A stretch of 22,546 nt of DNA from DAOTVY01 sp041082245 (GTDB lineage: Bacteria > Chloroflexota > Chloroflexia > DTKN01). Below are positions 15,028-22,546 of this stretch, in pieces. How positions within the stretch are numbered: position 1 is the stretch's first letter; each line of letters starts with the position of its first letter. A program made the translations under genes and the position numbers. The DNA lies in NCBI GenBank assembly GCA_041082245.1, contig JBDOIE010000077.1, positions 1 through 22,546 of the forward strand. The letters are read 5' to 3'. A model generated the notes under the pieces. The model was not told the DNA's origin and searched no databases. It saw only the letters and a list, made by a program, of their open reading frames with translations.

Positions 15028-15687
15028 ATGATCGAGATCCAGTGGCTGGGGCACGCCTGTTTTCGTATCCGATTGAAAGAGGGGATCCTGCTCACCGACC
15101 CGTACGGCCCCGAGGTCGGCCTGAATCTGGGGCGTCCGACGGCGCATATCGTGACCGTTTCCCACGACGAGCCGGACCACAACAACGTCGCCGCGGTGCG
15201 CGGCCTGCGGAGCGAGCCGTTCGTGATCTCTGGCCCTGGGGAGTACGAGGTGGGCGGCATCTTTGTGCTCGGCATCCGCACCTACCGGGACGCCCACCGG
15301 GGTCGTTACCGCGGCAAGAACACGGTCTATCTGATCGAGTCGTCCGAGGGCACCCTCTGCCATCTGGGGGACCTGGGACATCCACTCGGCGACGAGGAAC
15401 TGGGCGAGATCGGCAACGTGGACGTGCTCATGGTACCGGTGGGAGGCAAGCATTCCCTCAACGGGGTACAGGCAGCCGAGGTGGTGGGGCAGATCGAGCC
15501 GCGCATCGTCATTCCGATGCATTATCACACGCCGGGCAACCGGTTGCGCCTGGACGGCGTCGAGCCGTTCCTCCAGGCGATGGGGGTTAAGCCGGTCGAG
15601 CCGATCGAAGCGCTGCGGATCGGCGCGGGTGAAATGCCGGGGGCAGAGGAAGAGACCCGGCTGGTCGTCCTGAAACCGGGAGGGTAG
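15028..15687 (+). CDS. Metallo-beta-lactamase-fold hydrolase (UlaG/YtkL-like)
   Basis: 219 residues. The ATG at 15028 follows GGGGTGG; GTG codons at 15019 and 15025 are less well placed. The start IEIQWLGHACFRI and LLTDPYGPE fit the COG2220 family of small MBL-fold hydrolases. The metal motif is SHDEPDH (residues 45-51), so the second histidine of the standard HxHxDH is glutamate (E48). Later ligand candidates are H112, D115 and H165 (HLGDLGH, IPMHYHTPG). The family hydrolyses phosphoester, lactone or ester bonds; the substrate is unknown here. Only three bases separate it from pyrG, whose RBS lies in its last codons, so the two are co-translated. Confidence 0.88.
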   Translation: MIEIQWLGHACFRIRLKEGILLTDPYGPEVGLNLGRPTAHIVTVSHDEPDHNNVAAVRGLRSEPFVISGPGEYEVGGIFVLGIRTYRDAHRGRYRGKNTVYLIESSEGTLCHLGDLGHPLGDEELGEIGNVDVLMVPVGGKHSLNGVQAAEVVGQIEPRIVIPMHYHTPGNRLRLDGVEPFLQAMGVKPVEPIEALRIGAGEMPGAEEETRLVVLKPGG

Positions 15688-15690
15688 CAG

Positions 15691-17334
15691 GTGCGCAAGT
15701 ACATCTTCTGTACGGGCGGTGTGGTCTCCTCGGTCGGGAAGGGGATCACGGTAGCTTCGATCGGCCTTCTCCTGCGCAGCCGCGGGATCCGCGTTGCGGT
15801 ACAGAAGCTGGATCCGTACCTGAACGTCGATCCCGGCACCATGAGCCCTTATCAGCACGGCGAGGTCTATGTCACTGACGACGGGGCGGAGACGGACCTC
15901 GACCTTGGCCACTACGAGCGCTTCATCGACGTCAACCTGACCCGGGCCAGCAACGTGACCACGGGGCAAGTGTACGCGGCGATCATCCAGCAGGAGCGCC
16001 GGGGCGACTTCCTGGGCGGCACGATCCAGGTGATCCCACACATCACCAACGAGATCAAGGCGCGGATCGCCGCCGTGGGGCGGGAGATGGATGCGGAAGT
16101 CGTGATCGTCGAGGTGGGAGGTACGGTCGGCGACATCGAGGGATTGCCCTTCCTGGAAGCGATCCGCCAGATGCGCAAGGATGCGGGCCGGGACAACGTC
16201 CTCTACGTGCACCTCACGCTCCTTCCCTACATTGCAGCGACCGACGAGCTCAAGACCAAGCCGACGCAACACAGCGTGATGGAACTGCGGCGTGTGGGGA
16301 TTCAGCCGGATGCGATCGTATGCCGCTCCGACTACCCGATCTCAGAAAGCATCCGGGAAAAGATTGCCCTGTTCTGTGATGTCGATGCCGAAGCGGTAGT
16401 GCCGCTTGTGACCGTGCCTAGCATCTACCAGGTGCCGCTGTTGCTCGAGGAGTTCGGCTTCGGGAGGTTGATCGTGCAGCGGCTCGGTCTTCCGGACCGC
16501 GAGCCCGACCTCGATGCATGGAAACGCCTGGTGGAGAAGATCGGTCAACCGAAGCCCGAGGTAGAGATCGCCCTGGTGGGAAAATACGTCGCCCTGCGCG
16601 ACGCCTATATCAGCGTTTGCGAGGCGCTCCGCCATGCCGGCCTGCATCACGATGTGGACGTGCGCATCCGGTGGGTAGCCGCGGAGGAGGTCGAACGGCG
16701 CGGGCCGGAAGCGGTTCTGCGTGGGGTACAGGGGATCGTGGTACCGGGTGGCTTCGGCCACCGGGGCATCGAGGGCAAAATCGCCGCGGCGGGGTATGCA
16801 CGCAAGAACCGCATCCCCTTCCTTGGACTGTGTCTGGGGATGCAGTGTGCCACGATCGAATTCGCGCGAGAAGTGCTCTCCGCACCGGACGCGAACAGCA
16901 CAGAATTCGACCCCCACACCTCGACGCCGGTGATCGACCTGATGGCGGATCAGCGTGATGTCTACGAAAAGGGCGGCACGATGCGGCTGGGCGCCTATCC
17001 GTGCCATCTCGTGCCGGGCACCCGGGTGGCGGAAGCGTACGGGGTGCCGCTCGTGCACGAACGGCACCGGCACCGCTTCGAGTTCAACAACCGCTATCGG
17101 GAAGCGCTTCAGAAAGCCGGACTCCTTGTGGCTGGAACGTCACCCGATGGCCGGCTTGTGGAAATCGTGGAACTGCGCGATCATCCCTGGTTTGTAGGCA
17201 CCCAGTTCCACCCCGAGTTTCGTTCCCGTCCGACCCGTCCCCATCCCCTCTTTGTGGGGTTTGTCGGGGCGGCCCTTCAGACGGTACCGGCCGGGGGCCA
17301 GTACCGTCTGCCTCTCGAGATCGAGGCACCCTGA
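15691..17334 (+). CDS. pyrG: CTP synthase
   Basis: 547 residues with GTG start; the RBS (GGAGGG) overlaps the upstream stop region. The N-terminal amidoligase begins KYIFCTGGVVSSVGKGI with P-loop lysine K17, followed by LDPYLNVDPGTMSPYQHGEV and the YERFIDVNL allosteric/UTP region. The C-terminal class I glutamine amidotransferase carries VVPGGFGHRGIEGK, nucleophile C381 in LGLCLGMQ, and H507/E509 in QFHPEF. It makes CTP from UTP, ATP and glutamine. The length is normal and all catalytic residues are intact. A 33-nt near-perfect palindrome lies in its last codons (17278-17310). Confidence 0.98.
   Translation: MRKYIFCTGGVVSSVGKGITVASIGLLLRSRGIRVAVQKLDPYLNVDPGTMSPYQHGEVYVTDDGAETDLDLGHYERFIDVNLTRASNVTTGQVYAAIIQQERRGDFLGGTIQVIPHITNEIKARIAAVGREMDAEVVIVEVGGTVGDIEGLPFLEAIRQMRKDAGRDNVLYVHLTLLPYIAATDELKTKPTQHSVMELRRVGIQPDAIVCRSDYPISESIREKIALFCDVDAEAVVPLVTVPSIYQVPLLLEEFGFGRLIVQRLGLPDREPDLDAWKRLVEKIGQPKPEVEIALVGKYVALRDAYISVCEALRHAGLHHDVDVRIRWVAAEEVERRGPEAVLRGVQGIVVPGGFGHRGIEGKIAAAGYARKNRIPFLGLCLGMQCATIEFAREVLSAPDANSTEFDPHTSTPVIDLMADQRDVYEKGGTMRLGAYPCHLVPGTRVAEAYGVPLVHERHRHRFEFNNRYREALQKAGLLVAGTSPDGRLVEIVELRDHPWFVGTQFHPEFRSRPTRPHPLFVGFVGAALQTVPAGGQYRLPLEIEAP
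17278..17310. repeat. 33-nt palindrome inside the 3' end of pyrG
   Basis: CAGACGGTAC (17278-17287) and GTACCGTCTG (17301-17310) are perfect reverse complements. Inside them GGCC (17289-17292) and GGCC (17296-17299) pair across a GGG loop, with one C/A mismatch between the stems: 14 pairs in 33 nt. It ends 21 bp before the stop codon and has no T-run after it. Confidence 0.85.
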
Positions 17335-17380
17335 CCCGCACTCGGGCTGGCCGTCAGGGAACGCTCACGCCCCTGGGGTT

Positions 17381-18310
17381 CTAGGTGGGATCGGTTTCGT
17401 TCCCCAGCCTGCGGCCTTCTGCGACCAGGCGGCGCACCCATACCCCGATGCAGTCCCCCGTGGGTCGGAACCCGAACCAGCGGTAGAGACGCTGGGAGCG
17501 TACGTTTTCCTGCTGGGTATTCAGGCTCACCGTCCGCAGGCCCATCCCGCGAAAGCGCAGGAACGCCTCGGCCAGAAGCCGCACGGCTACCTGCCGCCCC
17601 TGCCAGGCCGGGTCGACAGCGAGGCGGACGATGTGGGCGTGCGTTTCGCCGTGGCGTGTGGCCATAAGGTATCCGGCCAGGTCGCCGTGCTGCTCGGCCA
17701 CCAGGAAGCAGGCGACGCGGTCAAAGACCGCGTGAAAGATGCGCTCCCCGTAGGCCCATAAGGGACCGAACGCCCTCTGGTCGCATCCGGCGACAGCCGG
17801 GATATCCGCTGGTGTGGCCGGCCGGACCAGGACTTCGCGGTTTCCCAGGCTGGGAGGATCAATGAGAGCGGTCTCGTAGGCAACCACGCTCGTCTCGCGC
17901 ACAAAGCCCCCTGCTTCGAGGAGCTGCCGCAACCAACGGAGGGCGTGCTCGTCCATATAGGCCAGGCAGACGATCCCCTGTTGTGCCAGCTCCTGGCACA
18001 GCGCGTCGAGCAAGGGCAAGCCCACAGCGGATGGGGTTACATCCTCGGAAAGCCCGAAGGCATGCAACCAGGCTGCGTGAGGCCCCTGGGCGTGCACAAT
18101 GGCAAAGCCGGCCAGGTTTTCTCCCTGCCAGGCGGCCAGGGCGAGGTCGTCGCGCACGGCCTCCCGGATCGCTCCCCCGAGCCCGCTGTAGCTCCGCCGC
18201 GAACGGTGCAGGAGCTGCCGGATCGCGGCGATGTCGCCTGCGCGGGCCGGCTCGATACGCAGGGGGCTTTCTTCCCCCTCCTGTTTCGCGGTGAGGAAGC
18301 GTCGGATCAT
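17381..18310 (-). CDS. Tandem GNAT acetyltransferase-domain protein
   Basis: 309 residues. I place the start at the ATG 18310, which overlaps the stop of the upstream gene as ATGA (18310-18307), the usual coupled arrangement; an upstream in-frame start at 18358 would lie well inside that gene. Two GNAT folds are present. The first (about 18-155: IEPARAGDIAAIRQLLHRSR ... AGFAIVHAQG) is degenerate in its acetyl-CoA loop. The second (about 165-300: VLVRPATPADIPAVAGCDQR ... AHIVRLAVDPAWQGRQVAVR) has a good motif A and NVRSQRLYRWFGF, a motif-B-like segment. It probably transfers acetyl from acetyl-CoA to a small molecule or protein N-terminus; the substrate is not predictable. It is convergent with pyrG, 46 bp apart. 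Confidence 0.88.
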   Translation of the reverse strand: MIRRFLTAKQEGEESPLRIEPARAGDIAAIRQLLHRSRRSYSGLGGAIREAVRDDLALAAWQGENLAGFAIVHAQGPHAAWLHAFGLSEDVTPSAVGLPLLDALCQELAQQGIVCLAYMDEHALRWLRQLLEAGGFVRETSVVAYETALIDPPSLGNREVLVRPATPADIPAVAGCDQRAFGPLWAYGERIFHAVFDRVACFLVAEQHGDLAGYLMATRHGETHAHIVRLAVDPAWQGRQVAVRLLAEAFLRFRGMGLRTVSLNTQQENVRSQRLYRWFGFRPTGDCIGVWVRRLVAEGRRLGNETDPT

Positions 18311-19029
18311 CTTCGTCCTCGGGATGCCCACAGGAGCACACCCGTCGGAAGGAGGCATACCGCGCTCCAGACGGCCGCCAGGGCGAATCCGTCACCGAGG
18401 CGGGTGCACACCTGGTACCAGATCGGGGCGAAACCGGGCGAAAGGCGCATCAGGCTCCATCCGACCAGGATAAGTAGTGGTATCCCGATCAGGGCCCCCT
18501 TCCAGAAATGTCTCAGGTCGCTCCAGCTGGGTGCCATATGGCTGCTGATGGCCCAAATCGCATAGGCCAGGGGCCAGAATTCGCGGTCTCCTTTCCACGA
18601 GCCTGCCCACCTGGCAAGTCGCGTCCATGGGCAGACGCCATCAGGGGCGTAGGGAAAAACCACCGTAAGGGAAGCGAGGACAGCGGTCCCCATAAGGAAT
18701 GGGGCAAGGGCCACCGCGGCCATGCGCAGCGGTCCCCGGGGGATGACCTCGACAGACGCTGCAAGGGAGAGTCCCTCTGGGTCGGGGCGCGGGATGAAAG
18801 TAACGTGGCGCACGGGAACGCCCAGAGCGAGCGCGGCCAGAAGGTGGGCAGCTTCGTGGAGGAAGAACCCGGGAAGCGTAAGGAGCGCGTACAGCCCGAG
18901 GCCGAAGCGTGGCCCAAAAGCGCGCGTAAGGAGCGAAAGCAGGCTGTGTTTGAGCCGGCCGGCGAGAAAGACGCCCAACGTGCCGGAAAGAAGGAACCAG
19001 CCGAAGCCCCCGCACAGATACTCGCGCAC
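18307..19029 (-). CDS. HExxH multi-pass membrane protein, M50-peptidase-like
   Basis: 240 residues from the GTG at 19029, which has GGAGGTG (19039-19033) at correct spacing. The longer start ATG 19050 falls inside the -10 box TATGAT and is unlikely. About five to six hydrophobic segments occur (for example FLLSGTLGVFLAG, FGLGLYALLTLPGFFL, MAAVALAPFLMGTAVLASLT, IGIPLLILVGWSL). H58-E-A-A-H62 lies at the end of a membrane helix, followed by GVPVRHVTFIPRPDP, the layout of M50/site-2-protease-like zinc metallopeptidases. The second metal-ligand motif (a D/N-PDG-type motif) is not evident, so catalysis is uncertain. It is the first gene of a leftward two-gene unit divergent from the str operon. Confidence 0.75.
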   Translation of the reverse strand: MREYLCGGFGWFLLSGTLGVFLAGRLKHSLLSLLTRAFGPRFGLGLYALLTLPGFFLHEAAHLLAALALGVPVRHVTFIPRPDPEGLSLAASVEVIPRGPLRMAAVALAPFLMGTAVLASLTVVFPYAPDGVCPWTRLARWAGSWKGDREFWPLAYAIWAISSHMAPSWSDLRHFWKGALIGIPLLILVGWSLMRLSPGFAPIWYQVCTRLGDGFALAAVWSAVCLLPTGVLLWASRGRR

Positions 19030-19045
19030 GGTCACCTCCGGCGGT

Positions 19046-19075
19046 ATCATAACACAAGGGCGAGGGGTTGCACAA
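19046..19075 (-). promoter_or_regulatory. Promoter for the HExxH membrane protein/GNAT unit
   Basis: On the minus strand TTGTGC (19075-19070) and TATGAT (19051-19046) are separated by 18 bp. The predicted start near 19039 coincides with the Shine-Dalgarno, giving a leader of only about ten bases before the GTG at 19029. Confidence 0.5.
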
Positions 19076-19092
19076 CCAGGCGGGAGGCCGAT

Positions 19093-19120
19093 TTGACAGG
19101 ACGCCTTTTCGTGCTATAAT
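19093..19120 (+). promoter_or_regulatory. str operon promoter P1
   Basis: Consensus TTGACA (19093-19098) and TATAAT (19115-19120) with 16-bp spacing. It is back-to-back with the leftward promoter at 19046-19075. Its transcript would begin at an inverted repeat, GCCGTTC (19127-19133) / GAACGGC (19142-19148), with an 8-nt loop. Confidence 0.8.
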
Positions 19121-19153
19121 GCGCCAGCCGTTCGGCCGCAAGAACGGCCGGAT

Positions 19154-19182
19154 TTGACGTGCAGGGACAGCTGTGATATAAT
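19154..19182 (+). promoter_or_regulatory. str operon promoter P2
   Basis: TTGACG (19154-19159) and TATAAT (19177-19182) with 17-bp spacing, 62 bp downstream of P1. It leaves about 50 nt of leader before rpsL. Confidence 0.8.
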
Positions 19183-19238
19183 TACGGCTTGGCATTCTCT
19201 TTGAAAACGCCGCCGGATGGCGGATGGAGGAAAGTGTC

Positions 19239-19667
19239 GTGCCGACGATCAACCAGCTTGTGCGTAAGGGTCGGCAACCGATCCGGAAGAAGGCGAAGGC
19301 GCCCGCCCTGCGGTTCCATTACAACGCCCTGCGCAACAAGGTCACGCGCAGCCCGGTCGGGTCGCCGCAGAAGCGGGGCGTGTGCATCCAGGTGCGCACG
19401 ATGACCCCCAAGAAGCCGAACTCTGCGTTGCGCAAGATCGCGCGCGTGCGGTTGACCAACGGCGTGGAGGTCACGGCCTACATTCCGGGTGAGGGGCACA
19501 ACCTGCAAGAGCACTCGGTCGTCCTCGTGCGAGGAGGCCGGGTGAAGGACCTTCCGGGCGTGCGGTATCACATCGTGCGGGGTACGCTGGACGCTCAGGG
19601 TGTTGAAGGCCGGAAGAAGGGCCGTTCGAAGTACGGCACGAAGGCTCCGAAGCAGAAAGGGGCCTAG
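19239..19667 (+). CDS. rpsL: 30S ribosomal protein S12
   Basis: 142 residues from the GTG at 19239; GGAGG lies 8 nt upstream and the N-terminus PTINQLVRKGRQPIRKK fits the family, whereas the longer frame from 19224 does not. Relative to E. coli there is an insertion of about 15 residues at 25-42 (RFHYNALRNKVTRSPVGS), shared with Gram-positive-type S12. K58 (TPKKPNSALRK) and K103 (GGRVKDLPG) are the wild-type residues at the streptomycin-resistance sites, and D104 is the methylthiolation site. S12 monitors codon-anticodon pairing in the decoding centre. First gene of the str operon. Confidence 0.98.
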   Translation: MPTINQLVRKGRQPIRKKAKAPALRFHYNALRNKVTRSPVGSPQKRGVCIQVRTMTPKKPNSALRKIARVRLTNGVEVTAYIPGEGHNLQEHSVVLVRGGRVKDLPGVRYHIVRGTLDAQGVEGRKKGRSKYGTKAPKQKGA

Positions 19668-19722
19668 TAGGGGCCGATGGCGGCGTTGTGCTGACCAGGC
19701 CCCTCATTGTGCGAGGATAGCG

Positions 19723-20193
19723 ATGCCGAGACGACCACGATATACGCGCAGGCCGGTACCGCCCGATCCGAAGTTCAACAGCGTGCTCGTGCAGAGCCTG
19801 ATCAACAAGGTCATGATGCGCGGGAAGAAGAGCAAGGCGGAGAAGGCGGTCTACCAGGCGCTGGAGATTGTGGCGCAGAAACTGAAGCGCGACCCGGTGG
19901 AAGCGCTGGAGCAAGCGGTGCGGAACGCATCGCCGATGATCGAGGTGCGTCCTCGCCGGGTGGGCGGCGCGACCTATCAGGTGCCGGTCGAAGTGCCGGC
20001 TCACCGGAGGACCGCGCTTTCGTTGCGCTGGATCGTCACTGCGGCGCGGGCGCGCACGGGGCGCTCGATCGCAGAGCGGTTGGCTGCGGAACTGATCGAT
20101 GCCGCAAACGGTACAGGGGTGGCGGTGAAGCGGCGCGAGGATACGCACCGGATGGCGGAAGCGAACAAGGCCTTCGCCCACTATCGCTGGTAA
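19723..20193 (+). CDS. rpsG: 30S ribosomal protein S7
   Basis: 156 residues, exactly the typical length. The ATG at 19723 has GAGG upstream; the frame is open further back but only from here does it match (PRRPRYTRRPVPPDPKFNSV). Conserved blocks are INKVMMRGKKSKAEKAVYQA, PMIEVRPRRVGGATYQVPVE, and the C-terminal KRREDTHRMAEANKAFAHYR. It nucleates assembly of the 16S rRNA 3' domain and lines the E site. It follows rpsL after 55 bp, in the standard str order, and in many bacteria represses this operon through the intercistronic RNA. Confidence 0.98.
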   Translation: MPRRPRYTRRPVPPDPKFNSVLVQSLINKVMMRGKKSKAEKAVYQALEIVAQKLKRDPVEALEQAVRNASPMIEVRPRRVGGATYQVPVEVPAHRRTALSLRWIVTAARARTGRSIAERLAAELIDAANGTGVAVKRREDTHRMAEANKAFAHYRW

Positions 20194-20279
20194 TGGGCCG
20201 CTCGTCCGCTCGCATGCTCGGACCGGCCCTCTGGACAAGGTGGGCATAGGCCGGTTTCGAGGAAGCGAGCGACAGAGCG

Positions 20280-22367
20280 ATGCCCAGATCGTTGCCTTTA
20301 CAACTGATTCGAAACATCGGGATCATCGCCCACATCGACGCCGGCAAGACGACGACCACCGAGCGGATCCTTTACTACACTGGACGGATCCATCGGATGG
20401 GGAATGTGGACGATGGCACCACCGTCACGGACTGGATGGAGCAGGAGCGGGAGCGTGGGGTCACGATCACCGCAGCAGCCATCAGTTGCACGTGGCGGGG
20501 CCATCAGATCAACATCATCGACACGCCGGGGCACGTCGATTTCACCGCCGAGGTGGAGCGGAGCTTGCGGGTGCTCGATGGGGGCGTGGTGGTGTTCGAT
20601 GCCATGGCTGGCGTCGAACCGCAGTCGGAGACGGTTTGGCGCCAGGCGGACCGTTATCGGGTTCCGCGCATTTGTTTTGTTAACAAGATGGATCGCGTCG
20701 GGGCGGACTTCTGGCACGCGGTGGAGACGATCCGCGAGCGGCTAAGAGCCCGACCCCTGGCGGTGCAGATTCCCATCGGTGTCGAGGACTCTTTCCAGGG
20801 AGTCGTCGATCTGCTCGAGGGGAAGGCCCTCTACTACACCGACGAGTTGGGGGCCAGCCCGGAGGTGCGGCCGGTACCGGAGGAGCTGGAAGAGCTCTTC
20901 CTAGCGCAACGGGCAGAACTGATCGAGCGGATCGCGGAGACGGACGATCGTCTGACGGAAAAGTTCCTGGAAGAGGAGGAAATCACGCCGGCGGAACTGC
21001 GCGCGGCGCTGCGGCGTGCCACGCTGAGCGGGCAGCTGGTGCCAGTGCTCTGCGGGGCCGCGCTGCGGAACAAGGGCGTGCAGCCGCTGCTCGATGCCAT
21101 TGTGGATTACCTGCCCTCGCCTCTGGACGTGCCGCCGGTCGTTGGAACCGACCCGCGCAACGGGGAGGCCGTGACCAGGCCAGCGGAGGATGACGAACCT
21201 CTGGCTGCCCTGGTCTTCAAGATCGTTACGGATCCGTATGCCGGCAGGCTGGCCTATTTCCGCGTCTACTCGGGCCAGCTCAAGGTGGGTGACCGCGTGT
21301 TCAACGCCACCCGTGGCCGGAGCGAGCGGATCGGACGGCTCGTGCGGATGCAGGCCAACCGGCGAGAGGATGTCACCGAGGTCTATGCGGGTGACATCGC
21401 CGCCGCAATCGGGCTCAAGCAGTCGTTCACGGGGGATACCCTGTGCGACCCGGAACATCCGGTCGTACTGGAGCCGATGCGGTTCCCGGAACCCGTGATC
21501 TCGGTCGCCATCGAGGCCAAGACGATGGCCGACCACGACCGGCTGATGGCGGCGCTCCAGGCGTTGAGCGAGGAGGACCCGACGTTTCAGGTGCGCACCG
21601 ATGAGGATACCGGCCAGATCCTGATCTCCGGGATGGGCGAATTCCATCTGGAGATCCTGGTCGAGCGCCTGAAGCGGGAATTCCACGTCGAGGCGAACGT
21701 CGGCCGGCCGCAGGTAGCCTACCGGGAGACGATCACACGGGCAGTGGAGGTCGAGGGGGTCTTCTCCCGGCAGGCCGGTACCAAGCTGTTGTACGGCGAG
21801 GTACGGCTCCGTCTCGAGCCCTTGCCGCGAGGCGGCGGGTTCGCCTTCGAGAACCGTGCGCCGCCGGAGCAGGTCCCGCCGGAGTTCGTGCCGGCGGTCC
21901 GGCTGGGCATACAGGAAGCGATGGATACCGGAGTGCTGGCCGGTTACCGGGTGGTGGATGTCCGCGCCGTCCTGTTGGGCGGTGCCTACCGGGAGGAAGA
22001 GCCCTCCGAACTGGGCTTCAAGCTGGCGGCCAGCCAGGCGCTGCGCGAAGGAGTGAGACGAGCTGCGCCGACCCTGCTGGAGCCGGTGATGCGGATCGAG
22101 GTCGTGTTGCCGGAGGAATATCTGGGCGAAGTGCTGAACGACCTTTCGGCCCGGCGCGCCGAGATCCTTGGTTTCGAGGCGCGAGATGGCACGCAGGTCG
22201 TGCGCGCTCAGGTGCCGCTGGCGACGATGTTCGGATACGCGACGGGCCTGCGCTCCCTGACTCAGGGACGGGCGAGTTACTCGATGGAGTTCAGCCACTA
22301 TCGGGAGCTGCCTCCGGAGGTCGCCCGGGAGATCATCGCGCGGGTTCGGGGCTATGTGGTGGACTAG
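20280..22367 (+). CDS. fusA: Elongation factor G
   Basis: 695 residues. GTPase motifs are G1 AHIDAGKT (17-24), the switch-I region around RGVTITAAA, G3 DTPGH (81-85) and G4 NKMD (135-138). Domains II-V follow, with GMGEFHLEILVERLKREF (domain III), VAYRETITRAVEVEG and LGGAYREEEPSELGFKLAAS (domain IV), and FGYATGLRSLTQGRASYSME (domain V). It is the GTP-driven translocase of the ribosome. The RBS is weak: GAGG at 20259-20262 is far from the ATG, so translation may depend on coupling or an unstructured start. It lies 86 bp after rpsG. Confidence 0.97.
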   Translation: MPRSLPLQLIRNIGIIAHIDAGKTTTTERILYYTGRIHRMGNVDDGTTVTDWMEQERERGVTITAAAISCTWRGHQINIIDTPGHVDFTAEVERSLRVLDGGVVVFDAMAGVEPQSETVWRQADRYRVPRICFVNKMDRVGADFWHAVETIRERLRARPLAVQIPIGVEDSFQGVVDLLEGKALYYTDELGASPEVRPVPEELEELFLAQRAELIERIAETDDRLTEKFLEEEEITPAELRAALRRATLSGQLVPVLCGAALRNKGVQPLLDAIVDYLPSPLDVPPVVGTDPRNGEAVTRPAEDDEPLAALVFKIVTDPYAGRLAYFRVYSGQLKVGDRVFNATRGRSERIGRLVRMQANRREDVTEVYAGDIAAAIGLKQSFTGDTLCDPEHPVVLEPMRFPEPVISVAIEAKTMADHDRLMAALQALSEEDPTFQVRTDEDTGQILISGMGEFHLEILVERLKREFHVEANVGRPQVAYRETITRAVEVEGVFSRQAGTKLLYGEVRLRLEPLPRGGGFAFENRAPPEQVPPEFVPAVRLGIQEAMDTGVLAGYRVVDVRAVLLGGAYREEEPSELGFKLAASQALREGVRRAAPTLLEPVMRIEVVLPEEYLGEVLNDLSARRAEILGFEARDGTQVVRAQVPLATMFGYATGLRSLTQGRASYSMEFSHYRELPPEVAREIIARVRGYVVD

Positions 22368-22399
22368 TCCGGGAAAACGAGCGCACGAGGAGTGAAGAA

Positions 22400-22546
22400 A
22401 TGGCGAAGGCAAAGTTCGAGCGGACGAAGCCGCATGTGAACGTAGGGACGATTGGGCATGTGGACCATGGGAAGACGACGCTGACGGCGGCGATCACGAA
22501 GGTGTTGTCGTTTCGCGGGCTAGCGAAGTACCGGCCGTTCGAGACG
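22400..22546 (+). CDS. tuf: Elongation factor Tu, 5' part only
   Basis: 49 codons before the right edge. GAGGAG (22387-22392) precedes the ATG. AKAKFERTKPHVNVGTIGHV is the EF-Tu N-terminus, and the P-loop GHVDHGKT is at 19-26. It carries aminoacyl-tRNA to the ribosome. It follows fusA after 32 bp, completing the canonical str gene order. All four glycine codons visible are GGG and all visible threonine and alanine codons except two end in G, unlike the C-rich usage in fusA. Confidence 0.97.
   Translation, partial: MAKAKFERTKPHVNVGTIGHVDHGKTTLTAAITKVLSFRGLAKYRPFET

Noticed and set aside
13993..16272. Minus-strand frame of 759 codons opposite recX, the MBL gene and pyrG
   Set aside because: Shadow frame; it crosses three recognised plus-strand genes and has no domain signature.

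Overview
The window is a GC-rich chromosomal segment of a bacterium, most likely a thermophilic member of the Chloroflexota (Thermomicrobia-like). That placement is an inference. It rests on the Gram-positive-style ribosomal protein S12 with its roughly 15-residue N-proximal insertion, the ECF sigma/DUF5667 anti-sigma pair, the RHS protein style, the phasin/PhaR-like pair and the well-formed sigma-70 promoters in GC-rich DNA. No rRNA is present to confirm it. I found no tRNA, CRISPR array, insertion sequence or phage gene.

Left part (1-5141). A very large RHS/YD-repeat protein gene runs leftward off the edge. Its best start (strong RBS, signal peptide, good promoter) lies upstream of a run of ten C on the coding strand, and as printed this run puts the signal peptide out of frame with the body of the protein. 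This is either a phase-variable OFF allele or a one-base error. A divergent intergenic region with two diverged palindromic repeats separates it from a two-gene rightward unit. That unit encodes a phasin-like protein and a PhaR-like regulator, and the two proteins share a C-terminal coiled-coil module.

Middle-left (5142-9450). A full-length prolyl-tRNA synthetase-like protein keeps its editing and anticodon domains but has lost the class II catalytic signatures. An OsmC-family protein follows, and a strong hairpin ends the unit. Next is a cassette of a leftward secreted repeat protein divergent from an ECF sigma factor and its membrane-anchored DUF5667 anti-sigma factor.

Middle-right (9451-17334). 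A half-size TauE/SafE permease and a GT4-type glycosyltransferase are followed by recA (two tandem promoters), an acyl-CoA dehydrogenase and recX. An apparently non-coding stretch then leads to a metallo-beta-lactamase-fold protein and pyrG (CTP synthase), which are three bases apart.

Right part (17381-22546). A leftward pair, a double-GNAT protein translationally coupled to an HExxH membrane protein, is divergent from the str operon: rpsL, rpsG, fusA and the beginning of tuf. Tandem promoters drive the str operon.

Most of the rightward genes are housekeeping genes (translation, recombination, CTP supply). The unusual material is the RHS gene with its homopolymer switch, the catalytically degenerate ProRS-like gene, the sigma/anti-sigma/secreted-repeat cassette, and a long palindrome inside the end of pyrG.
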